NCBI GenBank assembly: GCA_947461915.1 | Contig: CANHNG010000119.1 | Location: 1 to 6,156 of the forward strand | From: Flavobacteriaceae bacterium | GTDB taxonomy: Bacteria > Bacteroidota > Bacteroidia > Flavobacteriales > Flavobacteriaceae | Reading direction: 5' to 3' | DNA: 6,156 bases | Shown: in pieces, positions 1 to 6,156 of the stretch | Layout: each line of letters starts with the position of its first letter | How positions within the stretch are numbered: the stretch's first letter is position 1 | The notes under the pieces: model-generated | What the model was told of the DNA's origin: nothing | Databases searched by the model: none | What the model saw: the letters and a program-made list of their open reading frames with translations, nothing else | Program-made: the position numbers and the translations under genes

Positions 1-45
1 ATAAATTTATTAATAAAATCTAGGGTTAATTTTTTTGTTTTTCAA

Positions 46-74
46 TTGTAATCAAAATGGAATAGCTACATTTG
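46..74 (+). promoter_or_regulatory. Putative Bacteroidota-type promoter for the export operon
   Basis: A TTG at 46-48 is followed after 18 bp by TACATTTG at 67-74, which fits the TAnnTTTG -7 element and the TTG -33 element known for the primary sigma factor of Flavobacterium and Bacteroides. Transcription would start near 78-80, leaving a short A-rich leader of roughly 17-19 nt before the ATG at 97, with no Shine-Dalgarno sequence, as is usual in this phylum. It would drive the lipoprotein and kinase genes together. The assignment rests on motif match and position only. Confidence 0.65.
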
Positions 75-96
75 TTACCTTAAAAACTTAAAATTC

Positions 97-879
97 ATGA
101 AATATTTTTTTGTATTGAAAAAAACAGTCTTAGTATTATTAGTTTCAATAATACTGTTTTCCTGTGTGGCCAGAAAAAACATGGTTTATTATCGGAATAT
201 TGAGAGTATGAATAATAAAGAAATGACTAATTCATATGAAATAAAAATCCAACCCGATGATTTGCTTATGATCAGTGTTTCTTGCGATGACCCAGAAATT
301 TCAAAACCATTCAATATAGGTGCATACAACTTCACACAAAGTGGATCCTCAAATCAACAATCAGGTTCAACTTATTTAGTTGACGTAAATGGGGTTATCG
401 ATTTTCCTGTATTGGGCAAGTTAACCATTGGAGGTTTGACCAGAACACAATTAATGAAAATGCTTAACGAAAAAATTTCCCTTTATATAAAAAAACCTCT
501 GATTACTCTTACAATTAAGAATTACAAAGTTTCGGTTCAAGGTGAGGTTGCTGCTCCAGGGATTTATAATTTTGATTCCGAACGATTTACTTTGGTTGAT
601 GCCTTAATTAAAGCAGGGGATTTAAAAATACAAGCCAAAAGAAAAAATATTTTGATTATACGTCAAACAGATGGAGTAATAACCTATAATAGAGTCGATA
701 TTACAAAGGCTGATTTTATCAATTCTCCTTTTTATTATTTAAGACAAAATGACATGGTATATGTGCAGCCTAATCGACTTGTTTTACAGGGTTCTGCAAG
801 ATCTCGTGAGATAATCTATTTATTTTCTGCAGTGGCATCTTTTCTTACGTATTTAATTTTTAACAGTATTAGAAAATAA
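97..879 (+). CDS. wza: Wza-type polysaccharide export outer-membrane lipoprotein (OPX family)
   Basis: This 260-residue protein is predicted to form, or help form, the outer-membrane/periplasmic channel through which capsular or exopolysaccharide leaves the cell. It starts with a lipoprotein signal: basic and hydrophobic residues 1-19, then the lipobox L20-F21-S22-C23, with C23 as the lipidated cysteine. A polysaccharide export domain begins near residue 47 (YEIKIQPDDLL) and runs through the VDVNGVIDFPVLG segment (95-107) to about 141. One SLBB-like domain follows (VQGEVAAPGIY at 147-157, then TLVDALIKAGD at 165-175), and a hydrophobic segment lies at 239-255. E. coli Wza is about 380 residues with more SLBB repeats, so this is the compact form common in Bacteroidota. 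The start is secure: an in-frame TAA at 49-51 is followed by no other good start codon. It lies 5 bp before the co-polymerase/kinase gene, its expected partner. The symbol is by family and not by proven orthology. Confidence 0.9.
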   Translation: MKYFFVLKKTVLVLLVSIILFSCVARKNMVYYRNIESMNNKEMTNSYEIKIQPDDLLMISVSCDDPEISKPFNIGAYNFTQSGSSNQQSGSTYLVDVNGVIDFPVLGKLTIGGLTRTQLMKMLNEKISLYIKKPLITLTIKNYKVSVQGEVAAPGIYNFDSERFTLVDALIKAGDLKIQAKRKNILIIRQTDGVITYNRVDITKADFINSPFYYLRQNDMVYVQPNRLVLQGSARSREIIYLFSAVASFLTYLIFNSIRK

Positions 880-884
880 AATCA

Positions 885-3269
885 ATGGAGAATAATATTG
901 CAACGGAAAATTTGGAACAAGATTTTAATATAAAAGCTCTTTTAGAATATTGTTTAACCCAATGGAAATGGTTTTTATTAAGTTTATTTGTTTGCTTCTC
1001 TCTAGCTTTTATCTATTTACGATATTATACTGCACCTAGCTACCAGGCCTCAACTACCATAATGGTAAAGGATGCTAATGGATCAATTAATCCTGAACTA
1101 TCTGTTTTAGCAGATTTAGGTTTAATAGGGAAGTTAAACAAAAATGTCAGCAATGAAATCGAAATAATGAGATCTAGGACATTGGTCGAAAAAACGGTTA
1201 AAAAGCTAAATTTGAACGTTTCTTTACAAATAAAGGGCAGGGTTTTAAATACTGAACTTTTTCAAAATCCACCAATACAAGTTAATTTCAGCAATCTCAA
1301 AAATTCATTCTATGCTGCGAAAATAGAACTAAAATATTTGGAACAGTCTCCAGATTCTTTTAGTTTGGAATCGGTATCGTCAAAAATAATTTTAAATAAT
1401 AAAAAACAGTTTAGATTTGGAGAGTTGATTAAAACCCCCTACGGAGATTTGATTATTGAAAAATCAATAAATCGCATAGGTCAACATAAAAGAGACAATA
1501 GACAGATATCTATTGTTGTTTCACCTTTAGATGAAGTTGTGAGTGGTTTTAGATCTCGGCTTAAAATAGCACCTTCACCTACCGCTACAGGATTTATAGT
1601 TTTATCAATCGTTGATCCAGTAATAAAAAAAGCGGAGGTTTTTTTAAACGCTTTCATAGACAATTACAATCAAGATGCAATTTCCGATAAGAATGCTATT
1701 TTCGAAAAGACTTCTAGTTTTATTTCAAACCGTTTAAAAATAGTTACCCAAGAGTTGGATGGGGTAGAGCAGAATGTAGTGAGTTTCAAGAAGTCAAATG
1801 ATGTCTTATTCGATGTCCAATCAGAATCGAGTCGCTTAAGTCAAGAGTCTGTTGAATCCAGTAAAAAATTAGATGACATTGATATTCAATTGAATTTAAT
1901 TGCTTCTATGTCAGACTTAATTAAGAAAAGTACTTATTCTGATTTATTGCCAAATAATATTTTTACCGGCCAGAGTGATATTAATGGATTGCTTAATGCT
2001 TTTAATCAATTAGTATTAGACCGAAGCAGAATACTCAAATCGGCTACTACTGATAATCCTGCCATAGTTAGAATAGAGCAGCAAATTACTTCCCTAAAAT
2101 CTAATATTGTTTCGGGTTTGAACCGATTTCAAACTAATTTAAACAACCAAAAAGCAGATTTGCATGGTAATGAAACTGTATTGAAATCAAAAATTGAAAA
2201 AATTCCAGTGATGGAACGTCAATTTAAAGCTATAGCGAGGCAGCAGAAAGTAAAAGAGGGACTTTATCTTTATTTATTGCAAAAAAGAGAAGAATCAGCT
2301 CTTTCCTTGTCTGCTTCAATATCAAATGCAAAAATTATTGATGCCCCAAAAGCGTTGCTTATACCCGTTTTACCCAATAAAGACACTATTTATTTAGTTA
2401 CCTTGTTGATAGGACTTTTTATTCCTCTTTCTTTGTTTTATGTTATTGAGTTACTGAACAACAAAATTAAAAGCCGTTTCGATCTTCAGGGAAAAACAAC
2501 GATACCTTTCATTGGAGATTTACCAAAATCGTATACGCCTAATGAAGTCATGAAATCGGAAAGCCGATCTAGCTCGGCAGAAGCTCTTCGAATTATTAGC
2601 ACTAATCTTCAATTTATGCTTGCTAAGGTTCCTGAAGGCCAAGCCAAAACTATTTTTCTTACTTCTACCTTCCCAAAAGAGGGTAAAACTTTTGTTTCGG
2701 TAAATCTTGCGGCTACATTCGCATTAACAGGCAAAAAAGTATTGATGATGAGCATGGACATTAGAAACCCTAAATTGGAAGAATATGTAGCATTACCTGA
2801 CGACAGGGGGATTACGAATTACTTGTCTTCGAAAGATTTGAAAATTGAGGATTTAATTATAAGACAGGAAGGATTTAAAAATTTCGACATATTGCCTCCT
2901 GGTGTAATACCTCCAAATCCTGCTGAATTATTAATGGGCGAAAAAGTAGAAGATCTTTTTAAATATTTAAAATTGCAATACGACTATATCATTGTCGATA
3001 CATCACCTGTTAACTTGGTTACCGATACTTTATTATTAGCCAAATATGCCGATTGTTTTGTTTATATAGTTCGTGCCAATTTATTAGAGAAGGGGATGTT
3101 GCATGTGCCAAATACGCTACATAAAGAAAACAAATTGACCAATATGTGCATGCTTCTTAATGACACCGATCCTTCAAAAGGAAGCTATGGATACTACGGT
3201 TATTATGGCTATGGTTATGGCTATGGTGAGAAATTAGAGAAACAACCTTGGTACAAAAGAATGTTTTAA
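885..3269 (+). CDS. wzc: Wzc-type polysaccharide co-polymerase with C-terminal BY-kinase domain
   Basis: This 794-residue inner-membrane protein is predicted to control polysaccharide chain length and export, and to autophosphorylate on tyrosine. Visible parts in order: a Wzz-type N-terminus with membrane helix 1 at about 28-48; a large periplasmic region with a long helical, probably coiled-coil stretch (about 265-445); a proline-containing segment before membrane helix 2 (about 502-524); a cytoplasmic linker; and the kinase domain. The kinase shows a Walker A-like FPKEGKT (K601, T602), the A' motif VLMMSMDIRNP (D625) and Walker B YIIVDTSP (D705). The tail holds eight tyrosines between 768 and 780, plus Y790, the usual autophosphorylation cluster. 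The first Asp of the canonical A' motif (DxD) is Ser623 here. Kinase and co-polymerase are fused in one chain, as in most Gram-negative Wzc proteins. It is co-transcribed with the Wza-type gene and followed by a strong terminator, so it closes the operon. The matching phosphatase is encoded on the other strand just downstream. Confidence 0.92.
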   Translation: MENNIATENLEQDFNIKALLEYCLTQWKWFLLSLFVCFSLAFIYLRYYTAPSYQASTTIMVKDANGSINPELSVLADLGLIGKLNKNVSNEIEIMRSRTLVEKTVKKLNLNVSLQIKGRVLNTELFQNPPIQVNFSNLKNSFYAAKIELKYLEQSPDSFSLESVSSKIILNNKKQFRFGELIKTPYGDLIIEKSINRIGQHKRDNRQISIVVSPLDEVVSGFRSRLKIAPSPTATGFIVLSIVDPVIKKAEVFLNAFIDNYNQDAISDKNAIFEKTSSFISNRLKIVTQELDGVEQNVVSFKKSNDVLFDVQSESSRLSQESVESSKKLDDIDIQLNLIASMSDLIKKSTYSDLLPNNIFTGQSDINGLLNAFNQLVLDRSRILKSATTDNPAIVRIEQQITSLKSNIVSGLNRFQTNLNNQKADLHGNETVLKSKIEKIPVMERQFKAIARQQKVKEGLYLYLLQKREESALSLSASISNAKIIDAPKALLIPVLPNKDTIYLVTLLIGLFIPLSLFYVIELLNNKIKSRFDLQGKTTIPFIGDLPKSYTPNEVMKSESRSSSAEALRIISTNLQFMLAKVPEGQAKTIFLTSTFPKEGKTFVSVNLAATFALTGKKVLMMSMDIRNPKLEEYVALPDDRGITNYLSSKDLKIEDLIIRQEGFKNFDILPPGVIPPNPAELLMGEKVEDLFKYLKLQYDYIIVDTSPVNLVTDTLLLAKYADCFVYIVRANLLEKGMLHVPNTLHKENKLTNMCMLLNDTDPSKGSYGYYGYYGYGYGYGEKLEKQPWYKRMF
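3204..3227 (+). repeat. Perfect 12-bp tandem duplication in the tyrosine-tail coding sequence
   Basis: The unit TATGGCTATGGT occurs twice back to back (3204-3215 and 3216-3227), inside a longer run of degenerate TAYGGY hexamers. It encodes alternating Tyr-Gly in the kinase tail (Y774 to G781). The unit length is a multiple of three, so gain or loss of a copy would change the number of phosphorylatable tyrosines without breaking the reading frame. Whether the copy number varies between strains is not known from this sequence. Confidence 0.85.
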
Positions 3270-3295
3270 ATGCATTGACCTTGATTAAAAAAATA

Positions 3296-3334
3296 AAAAA
3301 AGTCCAAAAAGAGTTATTCTTTTTGGACTTTTTT
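3296..3334. terminator. Bidirectional intrinsic terminator between converging genes
   Basis: Arms 3296-3312 and 3318-3334 are perfectly complementary over 17 bp around a 5-nt loop (GTTAT). The core is GTCCAAAAAGA paired with TCTTTTTGGAC, flanked by six A on the left and six T on the right. Read rightwards it ends in a U-run suited to stop the kinase operon, 26 bp after its stop codon. Read leftwards the A-run becomes a U-run that can stop the phosphatase transcript, 84 bp after that gene's stop. No gene is seen in 3270-3418; the part outside the hairpin is plain AT-rich spacer. Confidence 0.9.
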
Positions 3335-3418
3335 GAATAAAAAATTAAATGATACTAATTGGATTATAAATGAGTTAGCTTATTTCCTTGAGGCTATTAG
3401 CAAATACTCAAAAAATGA

Positions 3419-4156
3419 TTACATCCTAAAAAACTGATTGTTGGCAATGATTTCTTTCAGGGCAACCAAGTTTTTTACTTTTACTTTTTCGTTAAATCCA
3501 GCAATGTGATTGACATGATGTACATCAGATCCCACAAAGTCATACAGGCCTTTTTGTAATAACTTGTCGGCAATTTTTGTAATTCCTTCGCCATAATAAC
3601 CCACGGCCGATAATAAATTAAGCTGGAAATAGCAGCCTGCTTTTTTTAATTTTAGGTATTCATCAAAATTATAGTGGTAATAGACATAACGCTCCGGATG
3701 TGCTAAAACCGGCGTATAACCCGCCACTCGCAAGTCGAATATAATGGAGTACAATTGAATTGGGGGGTTTGTATAGGATATTTCAACCAAAACGTACTTC
3801 TCCTTAAGCGTCAATATTTCGCCAGTTTGACAAAGTTTTATAAAATTGTCATTCAGTAGGTATTCTGCGGCAGCTCGAAAGGGAACCGAAATTCCGTTTT
3901 TTTTCAACTCCAGTTTTGTAGTGGTTTCAACGGCTTTTATTTGCTCTTGGGTGTTGTTCCAAACATTTTGGTAGATGTGCGGAGTAGTGATAAATTGCGA
4001 AAAACCGAAATCTAACAACCCTTTACCAAGTTCCAAAGTGTCCTCAAAAGTCTTCGCGCCATCGTCTATGCCTGGTAAGAGATGTGAATGGATATCCACA
4101 TAATTATCGGGAATTAAATCTTTAAGTGTTGGTTTTGCTTTGAAAAATTCAATCAT
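3419..4156 (-). CDS. cpsB: CpsB/CapC/YwqE-type PHP-fold protein-tyrosine phosphatase
   Basis: This 245-residue cytoplasmic protein is predicted to be a metal-dependent protein-tyrosine phosphatase (EC 3.1.3.48) that dephosphorylates the BY-kinase encoded beside it. The PHP-domain metal ligands are visible: DIHSHLLPGIDDG (H23, H25, D31/D32), TTPHIY (H60), AAEYLL (E98), LAHPERY (H153, E155, R156) and GSDVHH (D211, H213). Length matches the family (about 240-255 residues) and the domain appears intact. The start is well fixed: an in-frame stop lies at 4187-4189 and no ATG, GTG or TTG occurs between it and the chosen ATG. It is encoded opposite to the kinase operon and converges on it, so it is not co-transcribed with its likely substrate. 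Local GC is higher than in the kinase gene in the stretches counted (about 35-47% against about 23%). Members of this family are most often found beside BY-kinases of capsule loci, which supports the call. Confidence 0.9.
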   Translation of the reverse strand: MIEFFKAKPTLKDLIPDNYVDIHSHLLPGIDDGAKTFEDTLELGKGLLDFGFSQFITTPHIYQNVWNNTQEQIKAVETTTKLELKKNGISVPFRAAAEYLLNDNFIKLCQTGEILTLKEKYVLVEISYTNPPIQLYSIIFDLRVAGYTPVLAHPERYVYYHYNFDEYLKLKKAGCYFQLNLLSAVGYYGEGITKIADKLLQKGLYDFVGSDVHHVNHIAGFNEKVKVKNLVALKEIIANNQFFRM

Positions 4157-4160
4157 AAAG

Positions 4161-4168
4161 CAAAGGTA
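4161..4168 (-). promoter_or_regulatory. -7 promoter element of the phosphatase gene, abutting the start codon
   Basis: On the minus strand the sequence reads TACCTTTGCTTTATG, where TACCTTTG matches the Bacteroidota -7 consensus TAnnTTTG and ATG is the phosphatase start. Only four bases separate the element from the start codon, so transcription should begin at or within a base or two of the A of ATG. No clear TTG -33 element is visible at the usual 17-23 bp spacing. A leaderless mRNA is inferred. Confidence 0.55.
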
Positions 4169-4190
4169 AGTAATTTGTAAGTTTTTCTAT

Positions 4191-4212
4191 CGGTCATTCG
4201 GCTGAATGACTG
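4191..4212. repeat. Hairpin-forming inverted repeat in the divergent intergenic region
   Basis: GTCATTC (4193-4199) and GAATGAC (4204-4210) are perfect inverted copies around a GGCT loop. Read as + strand RNA, a G-U pair and a C-G pair extend the stem to 9 bp. It is followed on the + strand by TTATTTTTT, so it could act as a weak rightward terminator, but no gene that it would terminate is seen. Its place, about 35-56 bp upstream of the inferred phosphatase transcription start and about 85 bp before the exporter -7 element, also fits a regulator-binding operator. Its role is unknown. Confidence 0.5.
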
Positions 4213-4297
4213 TTATTTTTTAGTTATGTATTGCTTTTGTATGATTTTCATCGTCGAACTTCTTTTGAAAGCCTATAGATCTTAATCTTTAAATTAT

Positions 4298-4305
4298 TAT
4301 ATTTG
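4298..4305 (+). promoter_or_regulatory. -7 promoter element for the ABC exporter operon
   Basis: TATATTTG at 4298-4305, followed by C, matches the Bacteroidota -7 consensus TAnnTTTG. It would give a 5' untranslated leader of about 75 nt before the permease ATG at 4385. No TTG is present at 17-23 bp upstream; the nearest (4265-4267) is 30 bp away, so the promoter may be weak or activator-dependent. The leader contains AAAAGGAAAA ending about 14 nt before the ATG, which is too far to be a convincing ribosome binding site. Confidence 0.5.
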
Positions 4306-4384
4306 CGGTAGAGCGGATATATAATTTAGGGGTTTGCCAATTAAAACTTTCTTTTTATTGAAAAGGAAAATACAATAAATTAAA

Positions 4385-5254
4385 ATGATCAACACGGAAA
4401 ATATAGAAAAGGATTGGTTGTTTGAAATAACACCAAAAAATAAATTCTTTTCCCTTAATTTGAAGGAAGTTTGGCAGTACCGAGATTTATTGCTGCTTTT
4501 TGTAAAAAGAGACGTGGTTACGGTATACAAACAAACGGTTTTAGGACCGCTTTGGTATTTGATTCAGCCTTTGTTTACCTCCATTACTTTTACGATTATT
4601 TTTAATAATGTAGCTGGAATTGATACTGGAACAGTGCCACCTTTTTTGTTCAATTTAGCAGGAATTACGGTTTGGAATTACTTTACGGCTTGTCTTAACG
4701 GAACTTCGAATACCTTCGGGGCAAATGCAGGGATTTTTGGTAAAGTCTATTTTCCCAGACTCATTGTGCCTATCTCGATAGTGATATCTAATTTGATTAA
4801 ATTTGGAATACAATTTCTAATATTCGTTGTGTTTTATGTTTTCTACTACTTCAAAGGGGCTACTGTGGGTTTGAATGGTTCGGTTGTATTCTTTCCTCTA
4901 TTAATTGTGCTGATGGGTGTCTTAGGATTAGGATTGGGGATGTTTATATCTTCCTTAGTCACTAAATACAGGGATTTTAGTAACCTGATAGGTTTTGGCG
5001 TGCAATTGTTGATGTATCTCTCAGCCGTGATGTATCCCATAGCATTGATTAATGAAAAACTGCCCACTTATGGATGGTTAGTGCATTATAATCCGTTGGC
5101 TTACGTTATAGAAACGACCCGCTATATGTTATTGAATGTAGGGCAAATTTCCATTTGGGGATTGGGTTATACCTTTGTCGTTACCGTAGCTGTATTTTTA
5201 GTGGGTGTACTGATTTTTAATAAGACCGAGAAGAGTTTTATTGATACGGTTTAG
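4385..5254 (+). CDS. wzm: Polysaccharide ABC exporter permease (Wzm / ABC-2 type)
   Basis: This 289-residue integral membrane protein is predicted to be the transmembrane half of an ABC exporter that moves lipid-linked O-polysaccharide, capsule or teichoic-acid-like polymers across the inner membrane. After a soluble, amphipathic N-terminus (about 1-50) come the family-typical DVVTVYKQTVLGPLWYLIQP segment (43-62) and about six hydrophobic helices: roughly 56-74, 88-104, 130-155, 164-190, 200-218 and 255-278. FGKVYFPR, before the third helix, is another stretch typical of this family. Length is normal (about 260-290). An in-frame TAA lies at 4376-4378 and the ATG at 4385 is the first good start after it. 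The ATPase gene follows after 43 bp on the same strand, so the two are likely co-transcribed. The glycan substrate cannot be told from the permease. The symbol is by family resemblance. Confidence 0.9.
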   Translation: MINTENIEKDWLFEITPKNKFFSLNLKEVWQYRDLLLLFVKRDVVTVYKQTVLGPLWYLIQPLFTSITFTIIFNNVAGIDTGTVPPFLFNLAGITVWNYFTACLNGTSNTFGANAGIFGKVYFPRLIVPISIVISNLIKFGIQFLIFVVFYVFYYFKGATVGLNGSVVFFPLLIVLMGVLGLGLGMFISSLVTKYRDFSNLIGFGVQLLMYLSAVMYPIALINEKLPTYGWLVHYNPLAYVIETTRYMLLNVGQISIWGLGYTFVVTVAVFLVGVLIFNKTEKSFIDTV

Positions 5255-5297
5255 TGTTCAGTTTTAGTAATCAGTTGTATTAGAATTTCAATAATAA

Positions 5298-6156
5298 ATG
5301 AGTAAAGATATCATCTTAAAAGCCGAAAACATTTCCAAGCAATACCGTCTGGGGCAAGTTGGTACGGGCACAATGGCGCACGATCTCAACCGCTGGTGGC
5401 ATCAAATACGGGGCAAGGAAAATCCTTATCTCAAAATTGGCGATACAAACGACCGCAGTACCAAAGGCACGAGCGATTACGTTTGGGCACTACAAGACAT
5501 TAATTTTGAAGTAGAACGCGGTGAGGTTTTAGGTATTATTGGCAAAAATGGAGCGGGCAAATCAACGCTATTAAAAATATTATCTCGGGTTACGGCACCT
5601 ACAACTGGCCACATAAAGTTTGGGGGGCGAGTGGCTTCTTTGCTCGAAGTAGGAACGGGTTTTAATGGCGAAATGACAGGACGCGAAAACATATTCTTGA
5701 ACGGCGCTATTCTGGGCATGACTAAAAAAGAAATTGCCTCGAAGCTTGATGAAATCATAGAGTTCTCCGGTTGCGAACGTTATATAGATACCCCCGTAAA
5801 GCGTTACAGTAGCGGTATGTATGTGCGTTTGGCGTTTGCGGTAGCCGCATTTTTAGATCCAGAGATTTTGATAATTGATGAGGTTTTGGCCGTGGGCGAT
5901 GCCGAGTTCCAGAAAAAAGCCATTGGAAAAATGCAGGATATTTCTAGAGAAGGAGGGAGAACGGTTTTGTTTGTGAGTCATAATATGGCGGCAATTCAAA
6001 AGTTATGTACTAAATGTATTTTGTTACAGAATGGAGGATTTGTTATGCAAGGAAAGACTGAAGATGTAATAAATTTTTATTTGAGCCAGTCCGTTTTAAA
6101 TGATTCTGAATATTTATTTAATTCAGAATTGTCAGATAAAAAGATAGCTTATGCAA
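5298..6156 (+). CDS. wzt: Polysaccharide ABC exporter ATP-binding protein (Wzt type), 3' truncated by the window
   Basis: The frame is open from ATG 5298 to the window end (286 codons) with no stop. It is the nucleotide-binding half of the exporter whose permease lies just upstream. Visible motifs: a possible A-loop Y16; Walker A GKNGAGKST (82-90); Q-loop region near E117; signature YSSGM (170-174); Walker B ILIIDE (190-195); D-loop GDA (200-202); and the switch histidine H228 in VSHNM. Residues about 20-60 form an insertion between the first strand and the Walker A region (HDLNRWW, then NDRSTKGTSDYVWAL), which I recall from flavobacterial Wzt-like proteins. The ATPase fold ends near residue 263, and at least 23 more residues follow. 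This suggests a C-terminal glycan-recognition domain like that of E. coli O8/O9a Wzt, although only its beginning could be in the window. A TAA immediately precedes the ATG, which fixes the start. No Shine-Dalgarno sequence is seen. GC falls steeply towards the 3' end. Confidence 0.9.
   Translation, partial: MSKDIILKAENISKQYRLGQVGTGTMAHDLNRWWHQIRGKENPYLKIGDTNDRSTKGTSDYVWALQDINFEVERGEVLGIIGKNGAGKSTLLKILSRVTAPTTGHIKFGGRVASLLEVGTGFNGEMTGRENIFLNGAILGMTKKEIASKLDEIIEFSGCERYIDTPVKRYSSGMYVRLAFAVAAFLDPEILIIDEVLAVGDAEFQKKAIGKMQDISREGGRTVLFVSHNMAAIQKLCTKCILLQNGGFVMQGKTEDVINFYLSQSVLNDSEYLFNSELSDKKIAYA

Noticed and set aside
1..51. Open frame from position 1 to a TAA at 49-51, possibly the C-terminus of an upstream gene.
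   Set aside because: Only 16 codons in very AT-rich DNA, with no recognisable motif; it cannot be told from chance.
1481..1663. 60-codon minus-strand open frame inside the kinase gene.
   Set aside because: It lies wholly within a well-supported coding sequence on the other strand and has no recognisable domain.
3371..3410. TGAGT and ACTCA at the two ends of a 40-bp stretch, a possible second hairpin downstream of the phosphatase.
   Set aside because: Only 5 bp pair, with a 30-nt interior and no U-run; the nearby 17-bp hairpin explains termination far better.
4345..4370. CTTTT and AAAAG arms in the exporter leader, a possible regulatory hairpin or riboswitch.
   Set aside because: The stem is five A-T-rich pairs, expected by chance in such DNA, and no riboswitch consensus was recognised.
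4297..4530. 77-codon minus-strand open frame overlapping the exporter leader and permease start.
   Set aside because: It overlaps a clear gene, covers a promoter-like region, and its low-complexity hydrophobic translation matches no known family.
4846..5067. 73-codon minus-strand open frame inside the permease gene.
   Set aside because: It is antisense to conserved membrane segments, has no supporting promoter or motif, and is best read as a shadow frame.
5255..5297. Imperfect CAGTT repeats in the permease-ATPase gap, a possible small mobile-element trace.
   Set aside because: Two short imperfect copies in 43 bp give no terminal inverted repeats or target duplication.
5477..5758. 93-codon minus-strand open frame inside the ABC ATPase gene.
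   Set aside because: It is opposite the Walker A region of a clearly coding frame and shows no motif of its own.

Overview
The window looks like part of a surface-polysaccharide (capsule / O-polysaccharide) export locus from a member of the Bacteroidota, most likely a Flavobacterium-like Flavobacteriaceae. The reasons are low GC with AT-rich intergenic DNA, start codons without Shine-Dalgarno sequences, promoter elements of the Bacteroidota type (TAnnTTTG), and protein sequences that resemble flavobacterial export proteins. The genus is inferred from sequence character only.

Layout. Positions 1-96 hold no supported gene but carry a good promoter candidate (TTG, 18 bp, TACATTTG). It leads into a tight two-gene operon: a Wza-type outer-membrane polysaccharide export lipoprotein (97-879), then, 5 bp later, a Wzc-type inner-membrane co-polymerase fused to a BY-kinase (885-3269) that ends in a tyrosine-rich tail. 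A 17-bp-stem terminator that should work in both directions (3296-3334) follows. On the opposite strand, converging on the kinase, lies a CpsB/CapC/YwqE-type PHP-fold tyrosine phosphatase (3419-4156, minus). The 228-bp divergent region 4157-4384 holds a -7 element almost touching the phosphatase start codon, a hairpin-forming inverted repeat, and a -7 element facing right. To the right are the two halves of a Wzm/Wzt-type polysaccharide ABC exporter: the permease (4385-5254) and the ATPase (from 5298, cut off by the window end).

How the genes work together. The lipoprotein and the co-polymerase/kinase should form the trans-envelope export channel. The phosphatase should reverse phosphorylation of the kinase's tyrosine tail, a cycle known to control polymer length and output in related systems. 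The ABC exporter would move a lipid-linked glycan across the inner membrane. Having a kinase-type co-polymerase (typical of Wzx/Wzy pathways) next to a Wzm/Wzt exporter means that either two glycan pathways share the locus or the modules are used in a mixed way; the window cannot decide which.

Nothing here is clearly a new kind of system. The points most worth a second look are the probable leaderless phosphatase mRNA, the 12-bp tandem repeat encoding the kinase's phosphorylation tail, non-canonical residues in the kinase nucleotide-binding motifs, and the sharp fall in GC inside the ABC ATPase gene as it passes into its C-terminal part.
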